64,000 nt of DNA from DYRB01 sp963802205 (GTDB taxonomy: Bacteria; Pseudomonadota; Gammaproteobacteria; Chromatiales; Chromatiaceae). Positions within the stretch are counted from its first letter, which is position 1; every line of letters begins with the position of its first letter. Below are positions 1-10,342 of this stretch, one piece after another. Both the position numbers and the translations under genes were made by a program. The stretch spans positions 1 through 64,000 of the forward strand of contig CAWDHW010000023.1 in the NCBI GenBank assembly GCA_963802205.1. The letters run 5' to 3'. The notes under the pieces were generated by a model, which had not been told where the DNA came from, did not search any database, and was given only the letters and a program-made list of their open reading frames with translations.

Positions 1-2
1 TG

Positions 3-737
3 GCCCTGGTCGGCTGCGCCGGCCAGCCCCAAGCCCCGGAGCCCGGAGCCCGACCACAACCGCCACGGGAACCTGGGCCGGACGCCCCATCGGGGCGGCG
101 CCCGCCCCCCAGCCCGGGCTGCGCCAGGCCATCATCACGAAGGCCATCCGCGAGTGGGGGGAGTTCGGGCGCCAAGTGGTGGTCTTCGACGTTACCGAAG
201 AGTCCATCCCCGAGGTCGGCGTCTCGAGGGAGGACGACGACCGCGGCCACAGCGACCGCGTCAGTACCTACTGGCGGGGGGCGGGCCGCCCACACCTGGA
301 TGGGTATGACTGCAACCGAACCCTGGTCGGCGGCCTTCCTCGGATGGGTGGTGCATGCCGGGACCCGCCGGGGTCCCGCCTGACCAATTCCCCCTGGCGC
401 CGACCCATGCCGCCTACCTGTCCCGAATCACCGACGCGGCCGGCGAGCCCGGCCGCTACTGGGTCCCGCGGCGGGTGGCGGACTACAGCCCCAGGCCAGG
501 GGACATCGTCTGCGCCACCCCGCGCCCGCCCCCCGCAGCAACCCCGACCCTGGGTCCGTCCCGGAACGCGGCACCCATTGCGATCTGGTGGTCACCCTGG
601 ACGGGGCGACCCTGGAGGTCATCGGGGGGGATGTACGCAACGCCGTCTCGAAAAGCCGCCTGCCCCTGGACGGCCAGGGTCGGCTCCAGCCCGTCACGCG
701 CCGCGCCTGGTTCCTGATCCTGGAGAATCGGCTGTGA
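3..737 (+). pseudogene. DUF2272 domain lipoprotein, broken by several frameshifts
   Basis: The reading starts before the window. A lipobox-like LVGC is encoded at the very start. The DUF2272-type sequence can only be followed by changing frame at least three times: REWGEFGRQVVVFD near 150-200, then WSAAFLGWVV near 325, then GVPPDQFPLAPTHAAYL near 365-420 with YSPRPGDIVCA, and finally GTHCDLVV, LEVIGGDVRNAVSK and WFLILENRL near 570-737. Family knowledge: DUF2272 proteins are uncharacterised bacterial envelope proteins, often lipoproteins. The good residue conservation on both sides of each break means the breaks are either recent or sequence errors. The stop TGA overlaps the GTG start of the next gene (GTGA). 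Confidence 0.72.
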
Positions 738-1105
738 CGGATACTCGACCTTGGACCTGGGCGATGGCCCTGGTAGCCCTGATGACCATTGGCCCCGTCG
801 CCGCCGAGGCCCCGGAGCCCACGGTGGCGGGGCTGGTGGCGACCTGCGACCGGGCCCGAGCCCAGGGCAACCGGGGCCCACAAGCAGCCGCTTGCGAATG
901 GTTTACCGCCCCCTGCGCCTGCAAGCTCGGCAACCGTGGAGTGGCTGGGGAGCCCTGGTGCGTCCCCCCTGGGGAGAAGATCGAGGACGAAGTCGCCAAG
1001 GTCGTCGCCGGGTTGCGTCGCCACCCGGACCAGGACGCACCTGCGGGCCCCGCCGTCGCGCAGATTCTGACGCGACTCTATCCCTGCCCGAGGTCATCCC
1101 CCTGA
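734..1105 (+). CDS. Rap1a/Tai immunity-like exported protein
   Basis: Encodes 123 residues from GTG, overlapping the stop of the DUF2272 gene by four bases, so the two are translationally coupled. The N-terminus (AMALVALMTIGPVAAEA) is a signal peptide, so the mature protein is periplasmic. The C-terminal half has the pattern WCVPPG, then EVAKVVAGLRRHP, then a helix ending LYPCP, with several cysteines. This resembles the Rap1a/Tai family, whose characterised members are periplasmic immunity proteins against type VI secretion amidases. No secretion genes are in the window, so the immunity role is only inferred. The last 28 bases overlap the 3' end of the convergent gene, counted to its shifted stop. 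Confidence 0.55.
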   Translation: MTDTRPWTWAMALVALMTIGPVAAEAPEPTVAGLVATCDRARAQGNRGPQAAACEWFTAPCACKLGNRGVAGEPWCVPPGEKIEDEVAKVVAGLRRHPDQDAPAGPAVAQILTRLYPCPRSSP

Positions 1106-1693
1106 CCCGACGGTTCCGCCGCCTTCCCCGGTCCCGTCCCGCCGCCCTCCAGGCGCCCCAATTCCGTCAGGATGTCCTGCACCAGTTGCTCGCCGCGGGC
1201 GTCCATGCCACGGCACAGCCGGCCCGGGTTCACGCTCGCCGTCGATCAGCGGCCGGATGATCCCGGACAGGCGTCCAAGGTCGCCACCGGCCTTCAACAT
1301 CTGATCGGCCATATTGCCGATGAGGATCAGCGCCTGGGCGTTCCCATGGGCGGCGGCGTGAATCATGTGGGCGAGCCCGGGGGCGGCCAGGCTCGGGTCC
1401 TGGGCCTTCGCGGGGTCGGGTAGGGTGCGTGGGTCCTGGAGCCCGAGCAGGATCGCCGTAGCGATGACTTGATCCTCCTCGTCGAGTCCCGCGAAGACCA
1501 TGGGACCGCGCTCGCCGCGGCTGATGCGTCGCACCGCCCCCACCAGGGCCACCCAACCTTGCTGCTCGGCCCCTTGCAGGACTGTCTCCAACTCGCGGCG
1601 GCGTTCCCGGTTGTGGCAGGTCTCCACCACCTGGCGGATAAATTGGGCGTGGACCAGGCGGATCTGCTCATGGCGGTCGGGCATCTGGGGCAT
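1094..1693 (-). CDS. Conserved hypothetical protein, frameshifted C-terminus
   Basis: Starts at an ATG preceded by GGAG six bases upstream. As encoded it has 199 residues. It is mostly helical: a basic N-terminal part, then ARRI/FAGLDEEDQVIATAILLGLQDP, then HGNAQALILIGNMADQMLKAGGDL and GIIRPLIDGER. After DGER the encoded tail becomes low-complexity GP/GR sequence. One base removed in the CCCGGGCCGG run (about 1221-1228) gives RLCRGMDARGEQLVQDILTE, which continues the helical style and stops at 1078. The annotated C-terminus is therefore probably wrong. I do not recognise a function; no transmembrane segment or catalytic motif is visible. Confidence 0.6.
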   Translation of the reverse strand: MPQMPDRHEQIRLVHAQFIRQVVETCHNRERRRELETVLQGAEQQGWVALVGAVRRISRGERGPMVFAGLDEEDQVIATAILLGLQDPRTLPDPAKAQDPSLAAPGLAHMIHAAAHGNAQALILIGNMADQMLKAGGDLGRLSGIIRPLIDGEREPGPAVPWHGRPRRATGAGHPDGIGAPGGRRDGTGEGGGTVGSGG

Positions 1694-1791
1694 GGTGATC
1701 TCCGGGGTGCTGAGGTTGCGCCATTGTACTCAAGCCCGGACTTCCGCCCGGTCCTGGGCTCTGCGAGACTGTCCCATCGATTCAGTCTGGG

Positions 1792-3116
1792 GTGCAGGCG
1801 GTGATGGAAGCAGTCAAGGGGTGGCAAGGTCTGGCGGAGACGCTCCTCGGGGTGGCCCTGGCCCTGGGGCTGGCGGTGGTCATGGGCTGGCTGGTCGTCA
1901 CCATCGGCCAGGTCAAGGCCCAACGCACCGATCTCGCGGAGTTGCGCGATGTCCGCCACGGGCTCCTCGACGCCGACGCCTGGGTCGAGCGCATCGCCGC
2001 CATCCTCGGGCGGCACATCGACAGCTTCGAGCTGACGGACGCCAACCGCCCGGAGGTCAAGGAGCAGGTCGCCCTGGTGCTCGATCGCCTCATCGTCGAG
2101 ATCGACGGTCACCTGCGCCGCCGCAATCAGGAAGGGCCGCTGCTCGGGCGTATGACCGGGGCCTTGCGGCAATTGGTGCAGGACGCCCTGGTGGACGTGG
2201 GCGACCTGCGGGAGCGCGTCCCCTTCTACGCCGACGCCATCCTGGACGAGCTGGGTCGGCCCCGGGACCGGGAGCAGATCCGGGTACAGCTTGCCGCCGT
2301 CCTGCGGCAGATGGTCGGTTCGACCTTTGCCCAGACCGACCGCAGCGCCCTGGATGCGGTGCTGGCGCGACACGGCTGCGCGGCCCAGGACGCCTGCGCC
2401 ACGGACCTGGAACGGCGCAGTGCCGCGGGTCAGGCCCAGGCGCTGGCCCTGACCCTGGGGGCCTTCGCCTTGGTGGTGGCCTTATTCGTCTCGACCCTCT
2501 ACCGCAGTCGCCATCTGACCCCGGGCAAGATGGCCCTGCTGACCTGGGCCGGGCTGGTGCTCTTGGCGGGTGGGATCGCGACGCCGATGATCGAGATCGA
2601 GGCTCGTATCGCGGAACTGCGCTTCCAGCTCCTGGGGGACCGGTGGTCTTCAGCGACCAGGTGCTCTACTTCCAGTCCAAGAGCATCTTCGATGTGGTCG
2701 CGGTCCTGGCCCGCAGCGGTTCGGCGGACATGCTGCTGGTAGCCTTCCTGGTGGTGTTGTTCAGCGTCTGGTTCCCGCTGCTCAAGGTCGCCGCCGGGTT
2801 TGTCTGGTTCGCCGACTGGCGCGGTTGGCGACGTTCGGAGCTGGTGCGGTTCTTTGCGCTCAAGTCGGGCAAGTGGTCCATGGCCGATGTGCTGGTTATC
2901 GCCATCTTCATGGCCTATGTGGGTTTCAGCGGCCTGGTGGCCAGCCAACTGCACGGGCTCGCCGGCCAGGCCCTGGAGGTTGTGACCACCAACGGCACCG
3001 CCCTGCAGCCGGGCTTCTTTCTGTTCCTGGGCTTCGTGCTGGCGAGCCTGGTCCTGTCCCACCTGCTCGCCGACGGCGTGGTGGAGGCCGGGGGGCCGGA
3101 GGGGGCGGTGACCTGA
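1792..3116 (+). pseudogene. PqiA-type (paraquat-inducible protein A) membrane protein, frameshifted
   Basis: Two frames make one protein. The first, from GTG 1792 or ATG 1804 to about 2640, has an N-terminal transmembrane helix, a long soluble helical region and two further membrane helices. The second frame runs from about 2640 to 3116 and contains VLYFQSKSIFDVV, FSVWFPLLKVAAG, FALKSGKWSMADVLVIAIFMAY and ALQPGFFLFLGFVLASL, the signature of the PqiA domain. The switch is in the G-run at about 2633-2640, where one missing G would restore a single reading. Family knowledge: PqiA proteins are inner-membrane partners of MCE lipid-transport proteins. No PqiB or PqiC homologue is next to it. A real pseudogene or a sequencing error are both possible. 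Confidence 0.7.
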
Positions 3117-3235
3117 GGGAACAGCGCCGAATGGGGTTGGGGGAGTCATGCCACACCGAGCATTCGCCCCGCACGGGACATCGACCTTGCGGCGCGGCCG
3201 TCGGGTAGCCACGAGGCCCAAACATTCGGATAGAA

Positions 3236-3488
3236 CCCCGGCGAGACGCCGGGGAACCCGGTGCCGGCGAGACGCCGGCGCCCCGGACGCAGGGGAACCC
3301 GGTGCCGGCGAGAGTGCGGCGCCCCGGACGCAGGGGAACCCATTGCCGGCGAGACGCCGGCGCCCCGGACGCCGGGGAACCCAGTGCCAGCGAGACGCTG
3401 GCGCCCCGGACGCAGGGGGACCCAACGCCAGCGAGACGCCGGCGCCCCGGACGCCGGGGAACCCAGTGCCGGCGAGACGCCGGCGCCC
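3236..3488. repeat. 41-bp tandem array of hairpin units
   Basis: The motif GCGAGA recurs at 3267, 3308, 3349, 3390, 3431 and 3472, exactly 41 bases apart, with a shortened first unit at 3241. Each unit contains GCCGGCG-AGA-CGCCGGC, a perfect 7-bp stem with a 3-nt loop, then GCCCCGGACGC-GGGGAACCC. The unit at 3390 changes both arms together (CCAGCG/CGCTGG), keeping the pairing. The unit at 3431 changes one arm only and the unit at 3308 is disrupted. The array lies between convergent genes. Because 41 is not a multiple of three, it cannot keep a coding frame. Confidence 0.9.
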
Positions 3489-3513
3489 CACGCGGCGATC
3501 GCCGATCCCTGGA

Positions 3514-4050
3514 TCACCCCAGGTCGTTCGGCGGGTCCAGGTCCTCGAGGGTGGCATTCGGCTGATCCACATGCTTCTGCAGCCAGGCGGTGAGGATATC
3601 CACGTGCTGGGTCTCCTCTTCCGCCATCTCGACGGCCAGGGCGCGCACCTCGGCGTCGGGCGACGCGCGGCCCACCGCGGCATAGAAGTCGCGCCCGCGG
3701 GTCTCGTTCAGCAGGGCCACTTCCAGCGCCTGACGCACGGTCATCATGTAGTGGATCTCGCCCTCCCCGCAGTGGCCCTCTGGGCTGCCAGGGCACTGCC
3801 ACTTGAAGCCCCAGGGCGGGATCTTGGGTAGCTCCAGACCGGCGCTGCGCCCCTGGACCTCCCGGGCGTGGGCCGCGCTCATGGCGGAGAGCCGCCGGAA
3901 CAGGCTCGCGACGCCGGGATTGCTGTGCAGCGCCATGCTCTGGGACAGCTCCTGGTAGCGCTCGGCGGATTCGCGTTCCAGCTCCAGGGCGTGGACCAGG
4001 AACTCGGGGACCGAGACAATCGGGGATGCGCCATCATCAGTCTGGTTCAT
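3514..4050 (-). CDS. Ferritin-like / rubrerythrin-type diiron protein
   Basis: Encodes 178 residues from the ATG at 4050, chosen because AAGGTG lies six bases upstream; an in-frame extension to 4107 lacks such a site. The sequence has the four-helix ferritin-like pattern: ELERESAERYQELSQSM in the first helix, FRRLSAMSAAHAREVQ in the second, then ALEVALLNETRGRDFYAAV and EMAEEETQHVDILTAWL. The Glu and His residues of these helices (E-x6-Y, H-x2-E, E-x2-R/E and EE-x2-H) are the usual diiron ligand positions. Proteins of this type often act in peroxide or oxygen protection. It sits 140 bases downstream of the oxidoreductase genes on the same strand, which may be a protective link to oxygen-sensitive enzymes (inference). 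Confidence 0.75.
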   Translation of the reverse strand: MNQTDDGASPIVSVPEFLVHALELERESAERYQELSQSMALHSNPGVASLFRRLSAMSAAHAREVQGRSAGLELPKIPPWGFKWQCPGSPEGHCGEGEIHYMMTVRQALEVALLNETRGRDFYAAVGRASPDAEVRALAVEMAEEETQHVDILTAWLQKHVDQPNATLEDLDPPNDLG

Positions 4051-4189
4051 CAAAACACCTTGCTGGTTTGAAACCTCCCCCTTCAGGGGGAATGTTGAAC
4101 TAGACAACGCTGCTCGCGCACCGCTATCGTCCAGGTGACCTCCCCGTTCACGGGGAGGATCAATCCGTCGGCCTCTAGCCGCTGGCGGG

Positions 4190-5056
4190 TTATCGCCTGG
4201 CGGATGAGGGCAGGCGCGGATTGAAACATAGCAGGAACTCCGCTTCGATATCGGCCAGGGTCGCCGGCGCCCCGGGCTCGGGTTGCCAGGTCGGGAGATG
4301 CTGGGCGTAGAGCAGGCCCAGCGCCATGCCGTCGTCGCGCTGGATCAGTTCGGCGGCGCGGGCTGGATCGTCGGTGGGGCCCAGGTGGCAGGGGTGGACC
4401 AGGTGCTTCCACTCCTTTTGTTCCGGGCGGAAGGTCTGGCAGGGGCTCAGGACCTGGACGAAGGCGAAGCCGGGGTGGGTAATGGCGTCCACCAGGAGCT
4501 TGGTCAGGTCGTTGGGGTCCCCGGAGAAGCCGCGGGCGATGAAGCTGGCCCCAGCCGCCAGGGCGATGGCCGCAGGGAGGAAGCGCGGCACCCCGGTGCC
4601 GTGGGGGGTGAGCTTGCTGTGGGCCCAGTCCGGCTGTGTGGTGGGGGATGCCTGACCCTTGGTCATGCCGTAGACCTCGTTGTCCATGACGATGTAAGTC
4701 AGGTCCATGTTGCGCCGACAGGCGTGCAGGAAGTGGTTGCCGCCGATGGAAAAGCCGTCGCCGTCGCCGCCGGTCACCAGCACGGTGAGATCCGGCCGCG
4801 CCGCCTTGAGCCCGGAGGCGATCGGCAGTGCCCGGCCGTGGATGCCGTGGAAGCCGTAGCCATCCAGATAGGCGGGGACGCGCGAGGAGCAGCCGATGCC
4901 GGAGACGACGGCGACCTGCTCCTTGGGCAACTGCAGGTAGGCCAGGGCCTTGGTCATGGCCGACAGCACGGCGAAATGGCCGCAGCCCGGGCACCAGACC
5001 GGGTTGAGGGCGGACTTGTAGTCCTTGGCGCGCAGGGGGGTGGTCAGGGCGTCCAT
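4190..5056 (-). CDS. korB: 2-oxoacid:ferredoxin oxidoreductase subunit beta
   Basis: Thiamine-diphosphate-binding half of a CoA-acylating 2-oxoacid:ferredoxin oxidoreductase (2-oxoglutarate or pyruvate type; sequence alone does not settle the substrate). It encodes 288 residues from the ATG at 5056, which has GGAGG seven bases upstream. Visible motifs are NPVWCPGCGHFAVL near the N-terminus, GIGCSSR, the TPP motif GDGDGFSIGGNHFLH and DNEVYGMTKGQ. Length and order match the family. The start lies one base after the stop of the alpha gene, so the two form an operon. The gene itself is intact, unlike its partner. Confidence 0.9.
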   Translation of the reverse strand: MDALTTPLRAKDYKSALNPVWCPGCGHFAVLSAMTKALAYLQLPKEQVAVVSGIGCSSRVPAYLDGYGFHGIHGRALPIASGLKAARPDLTVLVTGGDGDGFSIGGNHFLHACRRNMDLTYIVMDNEVYGMTKGQASPTTQPDWAHSKLTPHGTGVPRFLPAAIALAAGASFIARGFSGDPNDLTKLLVDAITHPGFAFVQVLSPCQTFRPEQKEWKHLVHPCHLGPTDDPARAAELIQRDDGMALGLLYAQHLPTWQPEPGAPATLADIEAEFLLCFNPRLPSSARR

Positions 5057-5057
5057 C

Positions 5058-6802
5058 TCAGGCCTCCGTGGGCCGCAGGGCGGCAACGATTTCAGCGGGG
5101 CGCAGGGGCAGCGGGCCGGGGCGGGCAAAGGCGCGGGCATGGCCCGGAAGGGCCTGCTGGGCGTGCAGATAGCCGAAGAGCTGGGCGCCGTGATTCTGCT
5201 CCACCACCAGGATAGTCTCGGCCCCGTTCAATGGCCTCGCCCAGGGCCTTGCCGGGCAAGGGGGCGATGAGGCGCAGGGCGACCACGCGCGTCGGGTGGC
5301 CGGCCGCGGGTCAGGCGGGCGGCGGCCTCGCGGCAGGGCCCGGTGGCGGAGCCCCAGGTAACCAGGCAGTTCGGCCCGGCGCCGGTGACCTCACCCCAGT
5401 CGGGTCCGAAGTCGAAGCCCGCGATCTTGGCGGCGCGCTTGTCGAGCTGGGCGGCGTGGTCCGCTGCCAGGCTGGACGGAGTCCCTGCCGGGCTGTGTTC
5501 GAGCCCATCGGCGGTGTACATGCACCCGGGCGTCCCGGGGATGGCCATGGGGGAGACCCCATCCGCGGCTCAGGGCGTAGCGCAGGTAGCGGGGCCCGCC
5601 TGGCATGCCTGGCTCGGCCAGCACGCGGTTGAGGTCCCCGCTGAAGGCTTGCGGAGGGTCGCAGATGGCGCGGGACTGCCCCAGGGTCTGGTCCGAGAGG
5701 CAGATGGCCACGGTCTGGAGGTGTTCGGCCAGGCGCATGGCCCAGTGCAGGGTGAAGACGCAGTCGCGGATGTCGAGCGCCGCCAGGACCAGGTGGGGGG
5801 CGTCGCCGTGGAGGCCGTAGACGGCGATGTTGAGGTCGGACTGCTCCGACTTGGTGGGGATGCCGGTGGAGGGCCCGCCGCGCTGCACGTCCACCACCAC
5901 CACCGGGGTCTCGCTGGCGACCGCCAGGCCCAGGCCCTCCATCATCAGGCTCAGGCCCGGGCCAGAGGTGGCGGTCAGCGACGGCGCCCCGCCGAAGGAA
6001 CTGCCGATGATCATGTTGACCGAAGCCAGTTCGTCCTCGGCCTGGAGCAGGGCCCCGCCCAGACGCTCCAGGCGCGGGGCCAGCCACTCCAGCATCTCCG
6101 TGGCCGGGGTGATGGGGTAGGCGGCGACAAAGCGCAGCCCCCCGCGCAGGGCCCCCAGACCGGCCGCCTCGTTGCCGCTGATGTTCCAGCGCGCGATGGT
6201 CGTGGTGGAGGCAACACCGCCGGGGCGGCAGGGGCCGCCGCATAGCCGGCACGGATGCAGGCGATGGAGCCGGCCACCAGCGGGCCGCTGTTGCGCTTGT
6301 GGCCCAGGGTCTGCTCGACACTGGCCTCAAGGGCCGCCAGGGGCAGACCCGTAGCGGCCCCCAGGGCGCCCAGGGCGACCATGTTGAGGCGCCCCTCCGG
6401 GATGGCGTCGGCCAGGGCCTGGAGGGCGACCTCCCGCACCTGGGCACCGCTGCGGGCCAGGATCTCCGGGACTGGCCCGGCGGCTGGGTCGGCCACGATC
6501 AGGCTGGCGGCGTCCAGACGGATCTCGTCCACGAAGCGCGAGACATTGTGCCAGTCCAGGGCGACGAAGACGTCGAAGCGGTCGCCCATGCAGGTCACCT
6601 CGCCCGGAGCGAAGCGGACCATGGCGGCAGATTCGCCGCCGCGGATCTGAGGCCCGGCGGAGCGCGTCAGGAGCCCGTAGTAGCCCGCCCGGGCCACCGC
6701 CGAAAGCAGGATGAGCCCGGTGGTAACGGCGCCGCTGCCGCCGGAACCGGTGATGGCGACGGCGAGCGCCGACTCGTCGCCTGCGGGGGGATGGGTGTCC
6801 AT
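5058..6802 (-). pseudogene. korA: 2-oxoacid:ferredoxin oxidoreductase, fused gamma-alpha subunit, four apparent frameshifts
   Basis: The N-terminal gamma domain begins MDTHPPAGDESALAVAITG and contains GSGGSGAVTTG, TRSAGPQIRGGESAAMVRF and DRFDVFVALDW. The alpha domain follows (AYPITPATEMLEWLA, VNMIIGSSFGGAPSLTATSGPG, VDVQRGGPSTGIPTKSEQSDL). It ends with ETILVVEQNHGAQLFGYLHA and ALRPTEA before the stop at 5058. To read this as one protein the frame must change near 6190-6210, 5566, 5308 and 5224; the last three each look like one extra base in a G/C-rich run. The enzyme would reversibly convert a 2-oxoacid, CoA and oxidised ferredoxin to acyl-CoA. The conserved sequence between breaks suggests a functional gene misread rather than an old pseudogene. 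Confidence 0.78.
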
Positions 6803-7060
6803 GGTCGATGGCCTGTGACGAAGAGGTGACTGACGGGAGAGGCGAAAGGCCGCCCCAAATTCGGGCATGATACGCCCAGAGGTAGGGCTGGAACACGGAC
6901 GCTGGGATGGCGACGGTCGCCCACCGCGGCCCAGACCCTGAAATGGCGCGGGCCTTGCTAGGAAATCTCTGTCCAACCCGGGCCCCCAGGCGCCGGGTTC
7001 CGACCAGGCCCCATACCGGATAAGCTTGGGCTCATGTCCATCACCTGCGGGAGCAGCACC

Positions 7061-8347
<1,287 letters not shown>

Positions 8348-8475
8348 GTGCCGGCGGGGGCCCGCGGCAACGTGCCAACCGGACACCCCGGCCGGTCCCT
8401 CGCCAACGCGGAGCCTTCGCGTCGTTACCCGACCCTTTTTGGCCTCTCACGGAGCCAGTTTTTTATTGCCGAGCG

Positions 8476-8871
8476 ATGGATAAGAGCATGTACCCGACCC
8501 CATCACCGGCCGTGCCGCCGGACAGCCTGTCTACCCTCAACGCCCGTCTGCTCGCCTTCGCCCGGGAGCGGGATTGGGAGCAGTTCCACTCGCCGAAGAA
8601 TCTGGCCATGGCCCTGGCGGGGGAGTGCGGCGAGCTCCTGGAGCACTTCCAGTGGCTCACCCAGGCCCAGAGCGCCGATCTCGCCCCCGACAAGCGCCAG
8701 GCCGTCGCCCATGAGGTGGCGGATATCCTGATTTACCTGATCCGCCTGTGCCAACGCCTCGACATCGACCCCATCGTCGCGGCCTATGAGAAAATCGCCA
8801 TCAACGAGGCCCGTTACCCGACCGAGCGGGTACGCGGCGACGCCCGACGGGCGGGGGAGTATCGTGATTGA
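8476..8871 (+). CDS. MazG-like nucleotide pyrophosphohydrolase
   Basis: Encodes 131 residues from ATG 8476. The core LNARLLAFARERDWEQFHSPKNLAMALAGECGELLEHFQW is the MazG-like / dCTP pyrophosphatase fold. The metal-binding ExxE appears in the GECGELLEHF helix and the second acidic set in AHEVADILIYLIRLCQRL. Such enzymes hydrolyse noncanonical or excess nucleoside triphosphates to monophosphates in the cytoplasm. It stands 128 bases after citrate synthase; no strong Shine-Dalgarno sequence precedes it. Confidence 0.88.
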   Translation: MDKSMYPTPSPAVPPDSLSTLNARLLAFARERDWEQFHSPKNLAMALAGECGELLEHFQWLTQAQSADLAPDKRQAVAHEVADILIYLIRLCQRLDIDPIVAAYEKIAINEARYPTERVRGDARRAGEYRD

Positions 8872-8999
8872 TGTCGCACAGGCCATCCTTGGATCTGCGC
8901 CACCCTGACCGCACTCTTGCAATTCCCAGCATCGATTGGCACCCTGCCCGCGCTGGGGCGTCCGCCCCCTGCCGCCCACCACAACCCTTGGAGAAACCC

Positions 9000-9689
9000 A
9001 TGAACCATCGTCTCTGGCTGCCCGTTGCACTGCTTGCCCTGGCCTCGGGCACGGCATCGGCGCAGACCCCGGCCCAGGCCCCGGCCGGCCCCGGCTACGG
9101 CGGCTATGGCCCAGCCTATCCCCAGGCCCCAGCCTATCCTCGCATCGCCCCTGCACCACGCCCCGGTGAAGAGGCGGTCAAGACCCTGCGTACCGGGATG
9201 GACAAGCTGCTGGAATACCTGACCCAGAAGGATGCCCCCAACAAGCTCCAGGCCGCGGCCTTCCTGGACCGCGAGATTGCCCCCTACTTCGACTTCGCCT
9301 ATATGGCCAAGTGGGTGGCGGGCCCGACGTACGCCGGGATGAGCGAGACGGATCGCAAGGCCCTTGCGGCCAAGATCGAGGCGGAATTCCTGTCCGGGCT
9401 GGCCAGCCAACTCGGCAAATACGATGGCCAGCAGGTCCGTTACCTGCGCCCGCGCCCCGGACCCAGCGGCTCTGTCAAGGTTCCGGTGGGCATCCTGCGC
9501 CCGGGGGCCTACCCGGACAAGATGACCTTCCGCATGTACAAGGCAGCGGACGGCTGGAAGGTCTATGACGTCGAGGCCAACGGTCGCAGCGTCGTGGCCC
9601 ACTACCGCACCCAGATGGCGCGCACGGCGCAGGCAGCCCTGCCCGGCGGTGTCCCGGGTCCGCGGTCGGCCCCAACCCAGGCCCGATAA
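9000..9689 (+). CDS. MlaC/Ttg2D-family phospholipid-binding ABC transporter protein
   Basis: Encodes 229 residues from the ATG at 9000, with GGAG seven bases upstream. A clear signal peptide (LWLPVALLALASGTASA) is followed by a Pro/Gly/Tyr-rich linker of about 30 residues. The family domain then follows: LDREIAPYFDFAYMAKWVAG, FLSGLASQLGKYDGQQV, VPVGILRPG and YKAADGWKVYDVEANGRSVV. MlaC proteins carry phospholipid across the periplasm between the outer membrane and the inner-membrane MlaFEDB complex. None of those partners is nearby, so this is an orphan family member. The glycine-tyrosine linker is longer than in typical MlaC. Confidence 0.85.
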   Translation: MNHRLWLPVALLALASGTASAQTPAQAPAGPGYGGYGPAYPQAPAYPRIAPAPRPGEEAVKTLRTGMDKLLEYLTQKDAPNKLQAAAFLDREIAPYFDFAYMAKWVAGPTYAGMSETDRKALAAKIEAEFLSGLASQLGKYDGQQVRYLRPRPGPSGSVKVPVGILRPGAYPDKMTFRMYKAADGWKVYDVEANGRSVVAHYRTQMARTAQAALPGGVPGPRSAPTQAR

Positions 9690-9805
9690 ATCCGAGCCGC
9701 CGGACCGGCCCGCCGCAGGGCGGGCCGATCTCGGCGGCACCACTACCCCCAAGCGCGCCCCGATGGGATTGACCACCCTGCATCCTCGGGTGCCCCGGAA
9801 CTCGG

Positions 9806-10342
9806 TTGCACACCCCCGAAGAACCTGACGATCTGCCCTCCCGGCTCGGCCGGGGAATGGTATTCGGAGCCTGGGCCCTGGGACTGATTCTGGTGGTGCT
9901 GCTGTTTCAGGGCTACCTGGACCGGGCCCATAATCCCAACCAATCCCCACAGACCGAGACCGGGCCCGGCGGCGCTGTCCAGGTCGTGCTCCAACGCAAC
10001 CGCGCCGGACACTATGTCGCCGATGGGACCATTAACGGCCATCCGGTGGTCTTTCTCCTCGACACCGGGGCGACCCAGGTCGCCCTGCCTCTAGCCCTCG
10101 CCAAACGGCTGGGGCTTGCCCTGCGCCCCGGCGGCATGGGGCGTACTGCCAACGGGGATGTGCAGACCTGGTCCACCCGTCTGAGCGAGGTGAGCCTTGG
10201 TGGTCTGACGGCAAAGGCGGTCACGGCGACTGTCCTCCCCGGCATGGAGGGCGAAGATGTCCTGCTCGGGATGAGCTATCTCAAGCGCTTCGAGCTGCTG
10301 CAGCGCGGCGATACCATGACGCTGCGGGCCCAATCCCACTGA
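9806..10342 (+). CDS. Retropepsin-like membrane-anchored aspartic protease (TIGR02281 type)
   Basis: Encodes 178 residues if the TTG at 9806 is used; an ATG at 9857 would drop the segment LPSRLGRG. I prefer TTG because family members start with a short RLGRGM segment before the membrane helix. One transmembrane helix (VFGAWALGLILVVLLF) is followed by RAHNPNQ. The protease domain has VFLLDTGATQVALP, where DTGA is the catalytic aspartate motif, and VLLGMSYLKRFEL near the C-terminus. These are single-domain enzymes expected to work as dimers on the periplasmic side. The substrate is unknown. Confidence 0.85.
   Translation: MHTPEEPDDLPSRLGRGMVFGAWALGLILVVLLFQGYLDRAHNPNQSPQTETGPGGAVQVVLQRNRAGHYVADGTINGHPVVFLLDTGATQVALPLALAKRLGLALRPGGMGRTANGDVQTWSTRLSEVSLGGLTAKAVTATVLPGMEGEDVLLGMSYLKRFELLQRGDTMTLRAQSH

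Noticed and set aside
3236..3488. A CRISPR array
   Set aside because: The units are contiguous 41-bp tandem copies with no unique spacers, and no cas genes are near.
3148..3831. Arg/Pro/Ala-rich repeat proteins in all frames of 3150-3560
   Set aside because: They are translations of the 41-bp repeat; the period is not a multiple of three and no ribosome-binding site is seen.
4083..4180. An AbrB-like antitoxin tail (ILPVNGEVTW) downstream of korB
   Set aside because: The short match comes from translating a CCTCCCCGT-TC-ACGGGGAGG hairpin; there is no complete gene.
6803..7060. A riboswitch or operator between korA and gltA
   Set aside because: No convincing conserved fold or dyad was visible by eye in the 258 bases.
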